Below are positions 24,262 through 36,814 of a stretch of 64,000 nt of DNA, piece by piece (the first letter of the stretch is position 1; each line of letters opens with the position of its first letter). The translations under genes and the position numbers were made by a program. Below the pieces are notes generated by a model. That model was not told the origin of the DNA, ran no database searches, and saw only the letters and a program-made list of their open reading frames with translations. Where the stretch lies: contig OY754327.1 of assembly GCA_963573305.1 (NCBI GenBank), positions 180,056,386 through 180,120,385 of the forward strand, read 5' to 3'. The DNA comes from Pyrrhosoma nymphula (lineage: Eukaryota > Arthropoda > Insecta > Odonata > Coenagrionidae).

Positions 24262-25819
24262 GACTAGCAATGAATATCCCCAAGAATAATCACACTTACA
24301 GTCACACTAGAAAATCTTATGACAATAATAAAAGTGTACGCACCAACGGAAAAAGAATTTATTTTAGAAAGAGAGAAATTCTATAATGAACTGCAAGAAG
24401 CCTGCCAATAAGGACGGAGGAAATATGGAGTTATTGTAATTATGAGATATTGGAATTCACGGATTGGTAACTACCATAGAAAAAAACATGAAACAATGGG
24501 ACTATATCGAGGAGAAAGTAGGTACTAAAAACGAGAACTGAAAAAGAATGATTGACTTCTGCATAGCGAATGATCTTATGATTGGAAATACTTTTTTCTA
24601 GCGAAAAAGAATCCATTAAATCACCTTTGACGCGGACGGAAAAGATGCAGATAGCATAATTGACTATATGATATACACAAGAGAAATGAGATACAACATG
24701 CTGGGCGTAAAGGTGATTAGAGGAGCGGAAATGGGAACTGATCACCACCTAATGGTTAAGAGGTACAGGAGCATTAACAAATCCCATAAAAAACACATAA
24801 ACAAGTTCGTGAAAAAATATAAGTAAAAGAGTTGATGAAAGTAGACGCAAAACTAAATATAGAGAGCTGATTAATGAAGAGGTTAAGGTCATTAGAGATC
24901 AACAAAAAGAGGGCGACACTGTAGTAGAAATATGGAACTCAGAAATAAGAAATATGATTCAAAGATGTGCAGAGAAAGCAAGCCGAAAAATGAAAATTGG
25001 AGAAAGGAGAAAGAATACCTCATGGTGGAATGAAGAGTTGTCATATATCGTTGTTGTGCATATAGCATTACGGTGAAGGAGAAAAAGAAGGCATGGAAAG
25101 AATACCTTTAAAAAAACATAAGAGAAGAGACTAGCATAAAAATAACTGAGAGATAAGAACAGATATGTCTTCAAAGAAGCAAAGAGGGAAAGCTGGAAAG
25201 TATTTGGAGAAATAATCGGAAATTCCCATAAAAACAACAAAAAGACTTTTTGGACTATAGTAAAAGGACAGAGTGGGAGAAAGAACTAAAAAAATTGACA
25301 TAAAAGATGATCAAAACAAACCAATGAAGAGGAAATCTTGGAGGTGTGGCAAAAATACTACGATAAAAAATTTGTTAAAGAACAGAAAGAGGAAACTCAG
25401 GAAATTTGGGAAACAAATGAAGAGGAAATGGAAGAGATAACTATCCAGGAAGTCAGAGATGCAATAAAATGCAATGCAAGGGATTTGCAAATAAACACTA
25501 AAATCCGAGAAAAACTCAGCAGAAGCCCTTAATAACAATCATAGAGAGAAATCAACTAAGATGGTATGGACATCTCAATAGAATGGATCAGAATAGAATA
25601 CTTAGGAAGGTATTGGAAGGAAAACCGAATGGGAGAAGAAGTAGAGGTAGAGCGAGAGAGACGTGAATGCAAGGGATTGAGAAGTGTGGAAAGAAAAGAG
25701 GGAAGATTGAAAAGGAGAAGAAGAAAATAGCAGGTGATCGGAAGAGGTGGAAGCAGTTCATTGAGGCCCCGACGCCAATGGCATAAACGGGAAAGAAGAA
25801 GATACATTTACGTCTCACC

Positions 25820-28040
25820 CATTAAGTTCCTTTACCCATCAAACTCAATTTTAAAATATTGTTCCATTCTTATGACGATCTCGGACTCGAAGGAAGGAAG
25901 ACTTAAAAGAGTAAAGTGCAACATTCATTAATCCCCGAGAAGCTAGAACTGAAAAAAAAACGCTAAGAACGTTAAGATTATTTTTTCGAAAGCTCTTCAC
26001 AAAAAAAAGTTTAATAGGGACAATTAACGAATTAAGTACTTTGTATTAACAAGCCAGTTCTGCGACGTTTTGGCGCATAATCACTGCATATTCTTCCTCA
26101 ATAAATATTCCCAAAAATCATTGATTATAAAGACCCAGTGTGAAAGATGAATGTATTCCAAGGTTAATTTATGTCTGATGTCCAAGCACGATCGGCAGCA
26201 AATCCTAACACTTGGTCAGATGTGTATATGGAGTTAAAAGTAGTAGATGGAGTGTCACAAGGTTTTGTGAACTTCATAGTGACAAATTACACTGAGGGTG
26301 ACACACTAACTCACTGTGACACACGTCCTTGAGGATAAAAAAAATTCCAGGCATACGCGTATAGCACGCACGATCTCTCGCAAGGTCACCCATCCCGGAA
26401 ATATTCTTGGAGGACGCTCAAGGATTGAGAGGCGAGAATCCATTTCCGTCTGCGAAACGCCGCGGTGCGGCGTAGTGATTCATTTCGACGAGGTCGGTAA
26501 GCGCTGAGAACGCAGGACCGGATCTCGCAGAGCGAGACAACAGAGATAGAGGATAAGGGAGTCGAAGGAAGACCACGGCGTCTTCTTTTTCGATTCACAT
26601 CAAATATTAAAACGGAAGGAAGGAGCTTTAAATGTTCAGGCTCTCTCTAACTGCTGCCGAAACATTTCTATCTTACATACACATTATCGCGTTGCCACAA
26701 ATGATTCACCTGGGCCACCGAACTGACTCTTATTCTGGAGCAAGGGAAGAAATTAGTAAGCCTAAATTCAATGAGAATGGTGGGATGGAGACCTTAGTCG
26801 ATAAGGCTAAAGATATATGAATAGGAGATAGCGATAACAATAGGAATAATAATATAGACTAATAAGAAAAAGACTGAAAAGCCATGAGTAATAGGAAAAT
26901 TGACTCTGAAGTTGGAAGTGTGATGAAAGTGTCGAGCACTGGAGAAAAATACATCGGAAGTAAAAATGCAAACAGGGAACAGAAACCGATTAATTTTGTA
27001 GACGGAGAGAAATGGTAATGCAAGGATATTTCATGAACTGGGAAATATTGAGAAGCTGTCACAGGCATGCAGCACATCGTCATTTTATCTTTTGTCTTTG
27101 TTTGCATTAAGGTTGTGAATAGTGATTTTTTAAACGTGAAACACATTGCAATTAGGCAAGTTTACCAAACAGCAGTTCAGTTAGGGCGTTATTGATGAAG
27201 AGACAAAATTAATGTCGGGATATAGTAACTCAATTTTAAAAAATCGGGATATAGTAACTTAATGTCCCCTTTTTCCTTCCGAAGATCACAGGAGAGTATT
27301 TAGTGGAGACATAATTGAGGAGAAAAAACATCTTTCCTTTATATTTATGGTTACGAAGTTCCCACCTTCACTAATAACTACCGGTTTTCGCCGCAATGGG
27401 TCTCTAAAGATATATTCTAGCAACTGGAAGAATTCAGAAGCATGGGAAGCTGGACAATACATTATAAAAAACTCCACCCATTTCAATTTTTGTAGTTTTC
27501 CTCACAAAAACATTGTTTTTAAAATTCACGCTTGATAAAAAATGGTTTCATTGAAAACATGCCCATTTCTTCAAACGCTAAGAAATGCAGAGGTCCACAT
27601 TTGAGTTTATTAACTACTAATAGAGCTCTAATACTACTAATAAATAGGCTCTGTTCCAGGATATTAATATTGCCATTAATTTGGCGTACAGTGATACTCA
27701 TCGCCGAAGAGCATCAAGTGTCCTTGTCTGACTTTCCGTTCTTGGCCTTGAGCACTTCTAAAAAATTTTGAAGCGCAACAAGCTCTACATAGCGAAGCAC
27801 ATAGGTACTTTTAATACATATAAAATTAACTAAATCTATGCGCTTCAGTAAGCTACGCATCTACGGGTAAGGACATACGGAATATGAAGAGTTGCCGGTA
27901 CAGATGGAGATACCTGAACGTAATTTTCATTATAATATTCAAAATAAAAATTATGATTATTTGTAATTGGATACATTTTACTTCAAACTGCTGGAAGAGT
28001 CACTTTCCATTGTAGCAAAATAAGATATAGTGGTCACGAA
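25820..28040. other. No recognisable gene
   Basis: No supported coding sequence. A GC-richer patch at 26340-26600 has open frames without protein signatures. TCGGGATATAGTAACT occurs twice, at about 27213 and 27243, a short local duplication. Confidence 0.4.
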
Positions 28041-28044
28041 AGAT

Positions 28045-28262
28045 CTCAGGTTTTCGTGGAGAATATAATGATGTAAGCGTTCTTGAGTTTCCAACCAGGC
28101 AGCAGGGTTGGTTAGCACCAACACGTTGCGACGTTTTGACGGCTATGACTATATTCGTCCCTAGGATAATTATGATACCCTAAAGACGATGGCGGTATAA
28201 GCCATCGAAACGTGGATACCAATCAAACCCTTCTACGCGGTGGGAAACCCGAGAACGTTTCC
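28045..28262. repeat. PLE-like inverted arms around hairpin motif
   Basis: Bases 28045-28140 are a minus-strand copy of the 23250-23345 repeat. Bases 28217-28262 (GTGGGAAACCCGAGAACGTTTCC) are a shorter plus-strand relative, so two oppositely oriented copies flank the hairpin at 28180-28215. This resembles inverted Penelope-like pseudo-LTRs. Confidence 0.5.
28180..28215 (+). ncRNA. Decayed hammerhead-like motif
   Basis: CTAAAGA (one change from CTGANGA), a strong 6-bp stem II (GATGGC with GCCATC, loop GGTATAA), GAAA at 28207-28210, then CGTGG. The loss of G5 and a G at the cleavage position argue that it is inactive. Confidence 0.4.
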
Positions 28263-28269
28263 TCATACC

Positions 28270-30930
28270 ATAGTCCATCCATTTTAATAGCGCAGAGACA
28301 GAAATGTAGCAAAATAGTAAACAGATTCATTCTCGGCTGGTAAGGCGAATCACGTGATCGATGAATCCAAGACGGTGGCCTTTATTTTCATCTTATAATC
28401 GTGAAAACATTGTTTAATTTTCATTACTTTCTTGGCCAAATCAGTAGATTACATCAAATTAAGGCATTTGAAAAATTGTTTTGAGTTATCGTAAGTAATT
28501 AGGCGCATTTTTGCTGTCATGATGGCGGCGCTTTAATATTTTGAAGGACAGTACATAATGGTAGAACTGGGATTTTAACTCGTCTATGCACATTTCAGTT
28601 CTCATCTCCGAACTCGCTCTCCTTTGTGATTGCTTGTCGAACCTTTCACGTGAATCACTCAACCTCGCATGATTTTCATTGGCTGCTGTTTATTTCTTTT
28701 TAGTTGCTAAATTAGTTACAGCAAGTCTTCCCTTGATGATTTCATAACATATTTGATTGTCTTGTAAATCGCGTTAACTATCGACATTGTAAAAAATAAA
28801 TGAATTAGTTAATTACACGTTTTCTGACGATGATTTGTTTTCTTTGTGTATAAACACAAAGACTGGGTAATACTTCGATCGTTTGAGAAAATAAGTCAGC
28901 AGCGAGATAAGACAATAGAGATAAGACAGCCCAGGAGTTTGAAATCGTCGAAGTAAGGTTGGTGAAAAAGCACTTTCAGACAACTTTCGTCCTTTTAGTT
29001 AACATTTTCAATTGTGACAAATGGACGGAAGATTTTTCTGATATCGTGCTGAATCATTTGTTTAGGGTTGAAGGTGTAACAGAAATCGTTTTGGATTGAT
29101 TGGAGTAATTGACGCTTAACACCAAATAGCATGGAATAACATGGCATCGAAAAATATTCATTAAAATCGCGTCAGCTGCTACTCATCGATGATGGAATAG
29201 CGATTACGTCATATCTGCCTCACCGAAAGGTCTCCGGTACCCTATTGGTCGTAATCTAGAATTCTCAACTGCTCTATCATAATGGACGGACTATGATTGT
29301 GACAATTTTACTTCTTACAAAAAAAACATTATAATCATTTATAAAACCATTTAAGTCAAATTAGACATTGATTAATGTCTATTTCAAAGCCTCGGGAGAA
29401 GTATTACAATTTATTGAGGCGATATATATGTTATTCGGGAATTTATCGAATGACGAGATACTGTATTGGTCATTAATTTGTGGAGAAGGGTCCGTATGAT
29501 TCGAACCTTTAACATATATACTTGGTGATTATATTACCTGTGCTTTCTAATAAATTAAAAATGTATTAGTTGAAAATCTCAATGAAGCAACAAAAACACC
29601 ATATTGGACTCGTCGTTTGCTTCATCATTGCTACTTTCTTCAGAATATAAAAATTTCCCCTGAAATAAAGATTCCCGGAAATTTACGCACCTACCTCTTG
29701 ATCTGTTCCTAGCTCTCATTCTGTTTTCATTTCCTAGGTGTGCGTACGCATCCTCTCACCTCTCCACTCTCTTCATTCTAACCATTTGTCTAGCTTTTTA
29801 ACCCCTGCCACTCGTCACCGCACTTCCCCAACCATTGCTCTTCGATCGCCACCCTTCCATCCTCCCACCCACTCCCAGAGCACAACCGTCACACCACACT
29901 CACGGTCGTTGACCCCCACCTGTTCTGATGATGCGCATTGCTAGGCGACCGATGCTGCGATGTTTCCTTGCTTGTGCTTCTGCGGCACACGAGTAAAATG
30001 ATAATTTTTAAAACGTCTAATTCTGGCAATCATGCGTTTGTACATCGCACTCTTCTATTTCCACAGGGGTTCGTGAAATTAATAAATGCGTGTAAATTAC
30101 ATTTAATACATAAAGATATAAATATCCATAAATTCTATTAAGAATCAGAATGATTTAATATCGAATTATTCAATACAATTACAATAACTATTCATACCTA
30201 ATACAACAAAAACATCGTCTCTATCTCCAATTATATCTAAAATAATTTCCCGGTAAAAATAAGTATTTACATTAAAACTTTTCGTTCGTTTTACATCCCC
30301 ACTCGACATCGTGTGTTCAGGATTTCACCATTCAATCAGGACGTCGATTTTGCAATTGTATCGCAGAATCGAAACGTTAATAGCAGGCAAAATTGAACCG
30401 TCTATTTTCTGAAGAAGTTGGAACCGTGGACGAAAATTCCCTTATTACTAACCGTATCGACCCAGACTGTCATAGAAATCAGTGATTACACATCGAAGCT
30501 ACGAGTAAGCGACTTGTAAAGCTACTGCTATAGAAGTAACTTACCTTTGTCAAGTAGCCTTTATATGCTTGTGTTTGAACATTATTTGCTGCAACGTTAT
30601 TGCCTTCAACACTATTAAGCTGCAACGAACGGACTCGTTTTTCCACTTTTTTTTTAACTTCCTCCTCTAATAAAATATAAAAAGTGAAAACACCCATAGT
30701 TTTCTGTTCTTTAATCCGTTACGTAGCTCGCAAGTTGGCGATGAGGAGGGAGGAGGTGATGGGAGAGTACTCAAGCAACCGAGGTAACAGCCAATGTCAC
30801 TCGCCTTTCAACCTTTCCAACCAATTGCCACGGCCACAGCAAAGCTCTTGATGCTACGAGTCTTACCGTAACGGAGAGACGTTCAGCGATTCGTACGTGG
30901 ATCGCGAAGTAAGCAAACAAGTAAAATGAC
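28270..30930. other. No recognisable gene
   Basis: No supported gene or RNA. Bases 29740-29960 are C-rich, with an open frame of Pro/Ser/Thr composition that looks like low complexity. Confidence 0.4.
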
Positions 30931-30943
30931 TAGCAGTTTGTCA

Positions 30944-31778
30944 TAGGCTTGTACGATGACCGATTTTGGTCATCGATTTTCGATGAAAAAATTTCATCGA
31001 AATGTTTCGATGACGAAGGCTGTCATCGATCATCGTAGAGAGTGTACACGATGATCGATGACTATCGATGAATATCGATGATCGATGAATGTCGATGATC
31101 GATGAATGCCGATGATCGATGAATTACGATGATCGATGACTCTCGATGAACTGTGCAGTAGTGATGAGCGATATATCGCTGTGATTAAATCACCGATACT
31201 GAAAAGTAGCAATCACAGCCTGTGACTAAATAATCGAAATCACTGTGACTGTGAATTCGGTGAATTTAGCCGATTTAGCTCAGGCTGCTACCGCTGCTAC
31301 CAACTGCATCAGTGCAACCAACGAATACAATGCTACCACTGCTACTGCGTATTAACTGCGATTGAACGTGATCGCTACTTCTGTATCGTCTACCACAAAC
31401 TTGAGGAAAAACATGAATTCCAAACATCCCACTGTGGCCCTGCCATCGTCCTCCACGCGCAATAGCTGGGGTGCTTATACTTTATACATACATTTTAGAT
31501 CTAAGGCATTCAAATGAATGGAGAAAAAGAAGAAAAATTAGTGATATAAGGATAACGATCATCCTCATCGATGGTTCTCATCGACTCATCGACATCAATG
31601 ATTCGCATCAACTCATCGACTCATCGGGATCGATGATTCTCAACGACATCGATGATTCGCATCGACTCATCGACATCGATGGTCGATGACATTCATCGTC
31701 ATCGATTACAGTCATCGCACCGCGATGACTAAAATCATCGTCGATGACTTCGATTAATCGACTCATCGCACAAGCCTA
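30944..31778. mobile_element. Non-autonomous hAT element, 835 bp, 8-bp TSD
   Basis: The termini TAGGCTTGTACGATGA (30944) and the complement of TAGGCTTGTGCGATGA (ending 31778) are inverted. They are flanked by a perfect 8-bp duplication GTTTGTCA (30936-30943 and 31779-31786), diagnostic of hAT. Both subterminal thirds consist of dense ATCGATGA-type repeats, CGATGA-rich on the left and its complement on the right, so the ends are highly self-complementary. The middle keeps a piece of transposase N-terminus (see 31392-31442). An internal stretch near 31155-31390 has its own GAGCGATATATCGC palindrome. It cannot code for transposase. Confidence 0.93.
31392..31442 (+). pseudogene. Half BED zinc finger of a hAT transposase
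   Basis: A short in-frame segment reads TTNLRKNMNSKHPTVAL. This matches the C-terminal half of a BED-type finger (T-x-N-L-x-x-H-x(4-5)-K-H-P), which opens hAT transposases. The first zinc-binding His is replaced by Asn (AAC codon); the second (KHP) is kept. The N-terminal cysteines are not seen. Its location inside a hAT-terminated element supports this as a relic of the element's own transposase gene. Confidence 0.6.
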
Positions 31779-31789
31779 GTTTGTCATGT

Positions 31790-34700
31790 CAGCCGGACCT
31801 TAGAATGCTTCCTCGATTTGCACAATTATACACGTACAGTGGAGAGTACAAGTGATTCTAGGCAGCACATTCACCAGATTGCTAGAATTTATAGATTTAC
31901 CTATATATTCTATCACTAAAAGATTTACTTAAATCAATTTACCAATTTCATGTAAGTTTCCCTTTATCATCGCACGCATTGCAATCTTTGTAGTTAGAAA
32001 TCACTAAATATGCCCAAAAGAACTGTAGATACTTGGGAGATAAACAGGCGAATAGTAATTTACTCTGAAAATAGGTGAATGTAAATGTAATAGGTGCTTT
32101 TATGTACCAAAAGCAGGTGACTGGATTTAAACACTCCGCGGCGTGCCATGGTGTTAGCAGTGGGTTTTTAATATTTGGCAGACGTAAAACGGAAATTTAG
32201 TATCACAGTCTGTTGAAGAATGCCTAGTGTTTGTTTTAATATTCGGGTGGACCGGGCCCTGGACGAGCGGTTGCGACTCTGTCGTTTTCTCATCAATAGA
32301 ATTCGGCGTAGCCAACACCCTAGAAGAAATACTTGTTTCGCGTTCCGTTTTTGCCCCTTAGTCTATACATGACTCTGGGGTCGGAAGCTGCCATTCCCTT
32401 CCATTCCCATCCTTGTTCCTTTCCCTCTCCCCGACGACTCCGCTCATCCCCGGTAATAAGCTGGCTCTTGAGACCGGGGGGTGGGGGGGGGGGGGGGGGG
32501 GAGGCGGCGCCCCCGCGTGGAGGACCCACGAAACCAATGTTTGTTTAACTATCTCGATATTTAAATATTTTTAGACCTTTTATTTTTTATTTCTTTATTA
32601 CTAACATATATTCTAGAACTGAATGACTTTCAGTGGCAACAAGGCAACTGAGTAACATTAATTGAATAAACTTGCTCTATCAATAATAAAATTATAGATT
32701 CACTCTGATAAATTATCAATAGGCGAATTAAAACTTAAGCACTTCTATGGTTACAAAATATTTATATGTTTTGCCATTATTTCACTCTCGCCACTGATAT
32801 GGCCATTCAATGAACAGTTCCTCTGAATAAATTAGGTAGTAGATGGAGTGGAGAGGAACTTTATGTTGATTAAACTGTTCACTGAAGTTCATTTCTTAGG
32901 TCTATTTCTTCACAAAAAGGAATTGTACACAAAATGAATTCATAATAATTTCATTGTAAATGTGACATCCTCTTTTTCCAAACCTTCCACATAAGTGTGT
33001 ACTTTCAAAAATCTAAGCAATGATAGATTTAAGATATTGATAAAACAGAAAATAAATAGGATATAGATTTTAGCTCTGTATTTAGTCCGGCCACTCTTCG
33101 TAACGCAATTTAAAAGCAAAATGTCAAAATATGATTTCATCTGAACTCATGACAAATAACGACTTAGGACTAAAACTTATTTTAAAACTGATTTTCAGAT
33201 AGAAATCAGTCAAATAGAAAACTGAATATTTGCAATTACGGGGTTCCACCTAACATGGCGGATGTAGTGTTCTAAATTGAGGTAAGTCTCCACGGTCGTG
33301 AAAACTACGAATCCTTGCATTGCAGAAGATAGCTGTGTCTAAGGTCTAACCACGAACCACATAGAAGCCCGAGAGTAAGAATCTATTTCCCTAAAATCCT
33401 AATTTTCCGTCGTGGTAAGAGCGATAAGAGGCATTGATTTTAAAAAAAATCTACATTCACCTTCTCTAAACACATTTTCACTGAAAAAATTATCCGTAGG
33501 TACTTAGTGTTTTAAACTTCATGAAAATCAAGCTAACGCTAAAGTAATACTTGAAAATGCTCCCTTCGGATTAAATGATAATGTTAGGATTTCATTTCAT
33601 CAATGGAAAACAGGCTCCTCCTTGGTCATTACTTTGCATAACACACTTCGAATGTAAGCGTATGTCCCAATCCCAATAATATCCATGCATTAATTTTTAT
33701 TAACTAGGTATTTCAGCACGTAATTTTTTAGAAAGCAAAAACTAGTTTTGCCTAATCAGAGCGCAAAATCTTAGTTCAATTTATCAATCAAAAGCAATAA
33801 ATGGAAGGGATTCAGGCAATGCAGAAGTTCATTTAAAAACATATCGCTTCTTAATTCTAGTGTAACGGCAATGGATAGCATTCTGCCTTGAACAAGATAA
33901 ATAAATATAAAATTAAACAATTTAAATAAGATAGTGAAAATTATTTAAGAAATAAGCAAAATTGATATGGAGAATAATATCTTCCACTGGGCTAACTTTC
34001 GGAAAATCCAAATTCCAAGAGGTCTTTAAATATGCGCGAAATAGTAGGCGAAGGAGAAATAAAACCCTTCTTGGAAAAGGAGAAAAATTTCAGTTCAGAA
34101 ATGGCTTACATTTTTTCCACGCCGTCAAAATACCGTCACATCATTGACAATCGAACAAATAAATTTTCCATTAAAAATATTGATTTTGGGGATATTAATT
34201 GACGACAAATGTTGATAAATAATCATCATTTCGTTTGGTTATGAGTAAAACGAATATTAAATTTTTAATGCAAAACAATTTTTATATCTGACAATTGAAA
34301 TCGTAATCGAATGAAAACGTTTGCCTGATCAGAATGAAAACAACCCGAAAAGTTTATTATCTCTTACAAAAACCATTAACAATATTAATGTTCATTCTTT
34401 CAATGATGCAGCTCTTTAATTTCGGTACATAAATTCAATCCAATGAAGGTCCCTTCGGCATGATTCACTTATATCAGTATCGCGCCCGTTTTAATTTCAT
34501 GTAACTGCGCAATGGAGTTTCTCGCGGGACTCAGAGAAGGAAAGGCCTTTAGTGTAGTACTAATTTTTGTAGTTTAACTCTCCTTCATAAATAAAGGGCA
34601 AAATTTAATTAAAAACCCTATAGTATTATAGTGCCTCCTTTACCGTTTTCTATCCCTATAAGGATCCTATAAGTCCTCCCAACAACCTTTCCCTTGGCGG

Positions 34701-36420
34701 TGAAGTAGTTTTTCTTCACCTGCTAACCCAGGATCGCGGATACGAATCACGATTAGAAGGCCTTTTCTCCACCTATGACATGGCTGCGTGATTTCGTCCT
34801 TCGCTACACATTAAAACACCAAATGGCGCAATCGGCTTTTTTCAGTGTAACGTAGAGTAATTAAATAAAAAGATAGATCAAATATTTTACGTTTAATGAG
34901 CAAAAACAAATAGAGGACGCAATCACAAAATTGGTAGTTTTCAGCTTTTTCAGGGTTAATAACTTAAGTTTACATTAGTATGATAACTATGCGCCATTCG
35001 TTCCAATAGTCACTGACAGTATTAATACAAATCTTTCTTTGAATTATGATTACATAAATTTGGGCTATATTGCTTTTAAAAAATCCTCATCTTCTGGTAC
35101 TCCGCTTATCGAGACATATTTCACTACGATGAATAGCAAAGAAGAAAGGGAAGAAAGTAGTAATGAACACTCGGATGTACATCGACACATAGAAGAGCGT
35201 TTTTTCCGTGATTCTCAATATAATTTTCAGGGCGATTTCTTTCAAGAAAGATGATATTTGCAAATGACAAATATTTTACGTGGTTACTATATCTAATTCC
35301 TGGTACTTTAAAAGTATGAAGGTTATCTTAATGCTCACATTAAGCACATTCCATTTATAACGTCGTTTCTTTGTTAAGCATTCGCTAAAATTGACGTCGG
35401 AGAATCTTCTGACATAATTTAATCCCGAGTTTAGACACACAGCTGGGGTAGAGTGTTTTATGAGCCTATGTCCTCCATTGGATACAGTAAAAACTTCAAC
35501 TCGAAACAGGTGTGTTGAGGCCGGTCGAAAAAAACAAGGAACCACTCACGAAGAGAGGGATGAGATCCATACGTAAACATAAGATATTTCTTCAAAACAT
35601 AGAAGTAAATTGTCGACTTAATCGGATCAATTAATCAAATTAATTCCGTTCAAGAATAAATATTCGCGCTGCATCCACCTCCTCACGTGGCTCGATTATA
35701 ATAGACGGGAGAGCAAATGCATAACTGCTTATCTGAAGTAGCCACCGCTGGCACAGCTGCAATAGGGAGGACGTTGAGGGGGCATTGACACCGTCATATC
35801 TTATATACTACGCCGCCTGCATGGAAACTGTCTCGCAAGCGGACACTAGGTAGGTACCGTTAATTGAGGACCCCGAAAAGGAAATCAAAAATCTCACTTA
35901 ATTCTATTGGAAACATTGTCAATTAAACAACTCCATTGTGACTCTCGGTTAGAAGAGGTACGTTACTTACAGATTGCTACAGCATAAAATAAGCCAATCG
36001 GATGGAAGCAATCATTATTGAGAGCCAAAAATAATATTGACTAGATAAATTTATTTTACGATCCCGGAAACCAATTTACCCTTCTTGTTAAACCTTTTTT
36101 GCTTCCGTAACGAGAAGTACGAGTTGAAATGGCCATACCTCCAATTTGGAGGTATTGTCCAAGAATTCGAATGGCAAGTATCATCTTTCGCGAAAATTAA
36201 TATGAAGTCCTTTATGTTCTAAAGCGTGGTTTAGAGCTCGGGAGAAATTATCTTGATTGATGAAAATTGTAGATCGACTATACCGCAAGAAATTTATTGA
36301 AGGGAGGAACCTTATAGTTCTATTTCATTTGCGCGCCGGATTCTCGAGCACTGTTAAGTGTTTAGGTGCAAGGTAAATTTTTAATAATGATACTTAGATT
36401 ATTGAGTCTCTACATACAAC
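31790..36420. other. No recognisable gene; G-tract
   Basis: Holds a long interrupted G-run at 32476-32502, next to a CCGGTAATAAGC segment. It could form a G-quadruplex, and the Pro-rich and Gly-rich open frames across it are artefacts. The remainder (33-36.4 kb) is A+T-rich and featureless to my reading. Confidence 0.4.
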
Positions 36421-36462
36421 TGCTTCAATGCACTAATCATTAAATTTATTAATACCAAACAT

Positions 36463-36809
36463 AAATTTGACAATCTTGACAAGAGTGGAGTCTACGCTTT
36501 AAATTGTAACTCTTGTAATGTTAGAAACATTGGCTAAACAGGACGGAAATTGATTGGTGTAAGAAGTGCATTATGTGTAGCAATTTATCTTCCATGTTTG
36601 CTAAACATTTACTGGAGTGTGAACATACAAGTAACTTAAAACTTTATATTTTACATGTACAGGGTAAAGGTAAAACAATTGGATTTTCTAGGACAATATA
36701 TAGAATAAGACAGTCTCATATGAGACTGGAAACGGAGGAAAAAAATATAAATCTCGTTAACGACTTTATTTTCGACTTACATTTACCATTGAAGTCAATA
36801 ACCTTCTAA
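36463..36809 (+). pseudogene. PLE GIY-YIG endonuclease fragment, second lineage
   Basis: The frame from 36463 reads KFDNLDKSGVYALNCNSC then NVRNIG-stop-TGRK. This is the GIY-YIG core as found at the C-terminus of Penelope-like elements: the GVY strand, C-x2-C, then (Y/N)IG-x-TGR. The stop at 36535-36537 (TAA) stands where Gln is usual. A frameshift near 36560 moves to a second frame that runs to 36809 with NLSSMFAKHLLECEHT, ILHVQGKGKTI and LVNDFIF, the expected downstream domain. No RT is visible upstream, so the copy is severely truncated. The sequence differs clearly from the PLE family at 42.9, 53 and 57 kb. Confidence 0.75.
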
Positions 36810-36814
36810 TATAA

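Larger units (their letters stand above)
23600..25803 (+). mobile_element. Broken LINE with endonuclease and tail, RT core missing
   Basis: Reading across frames gives: FGTWNI at 23671, the start of an apurinic-type (EEP) endonuclease; EEMKRYRL; then, after the inserted palindrome and SINE, VYAPTEKEF, a RDWNSRIGN segment, RMIDFCIANDLMIGNTFF, SIIDYMI and the terminal DHHLMVKRY. This is the ordered endonuclease motif series, with an Arg where the catalytic GDWN Asp region usually begins. EVRDAIKC (about 25450) enters the region just before RT. Near 25500 the sequence jumps directly to the C-terminal tail: LRWYGHLNRMDQNRI, LEGKPNGRRSRGRARETW and WKQFIEAPTP. The RT catalytic block is therefore deleted. 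The copy ends in a GAAGAAGAT-like tail near 25803. Many stops and frame changes; the 5' limit is uncertain. RTE/R4-like clades are plausible. Confidence 0.75.

Noticed and set aside
29480..29512. GGTTCGAATC-like box B on the minus strand
   Set aside because: No box A or cloverleaf arms; not a tRNA gene.
29925..29965. CTGATGATGCGC motif
   Set aside because: No GAAA strand and no clear stem II; a chance or fully decayed match.
32320..32548. Open frames with poly-Pro / poly-Gly
   Set aside because: Produced by the G-tract; no domain and both strands open.
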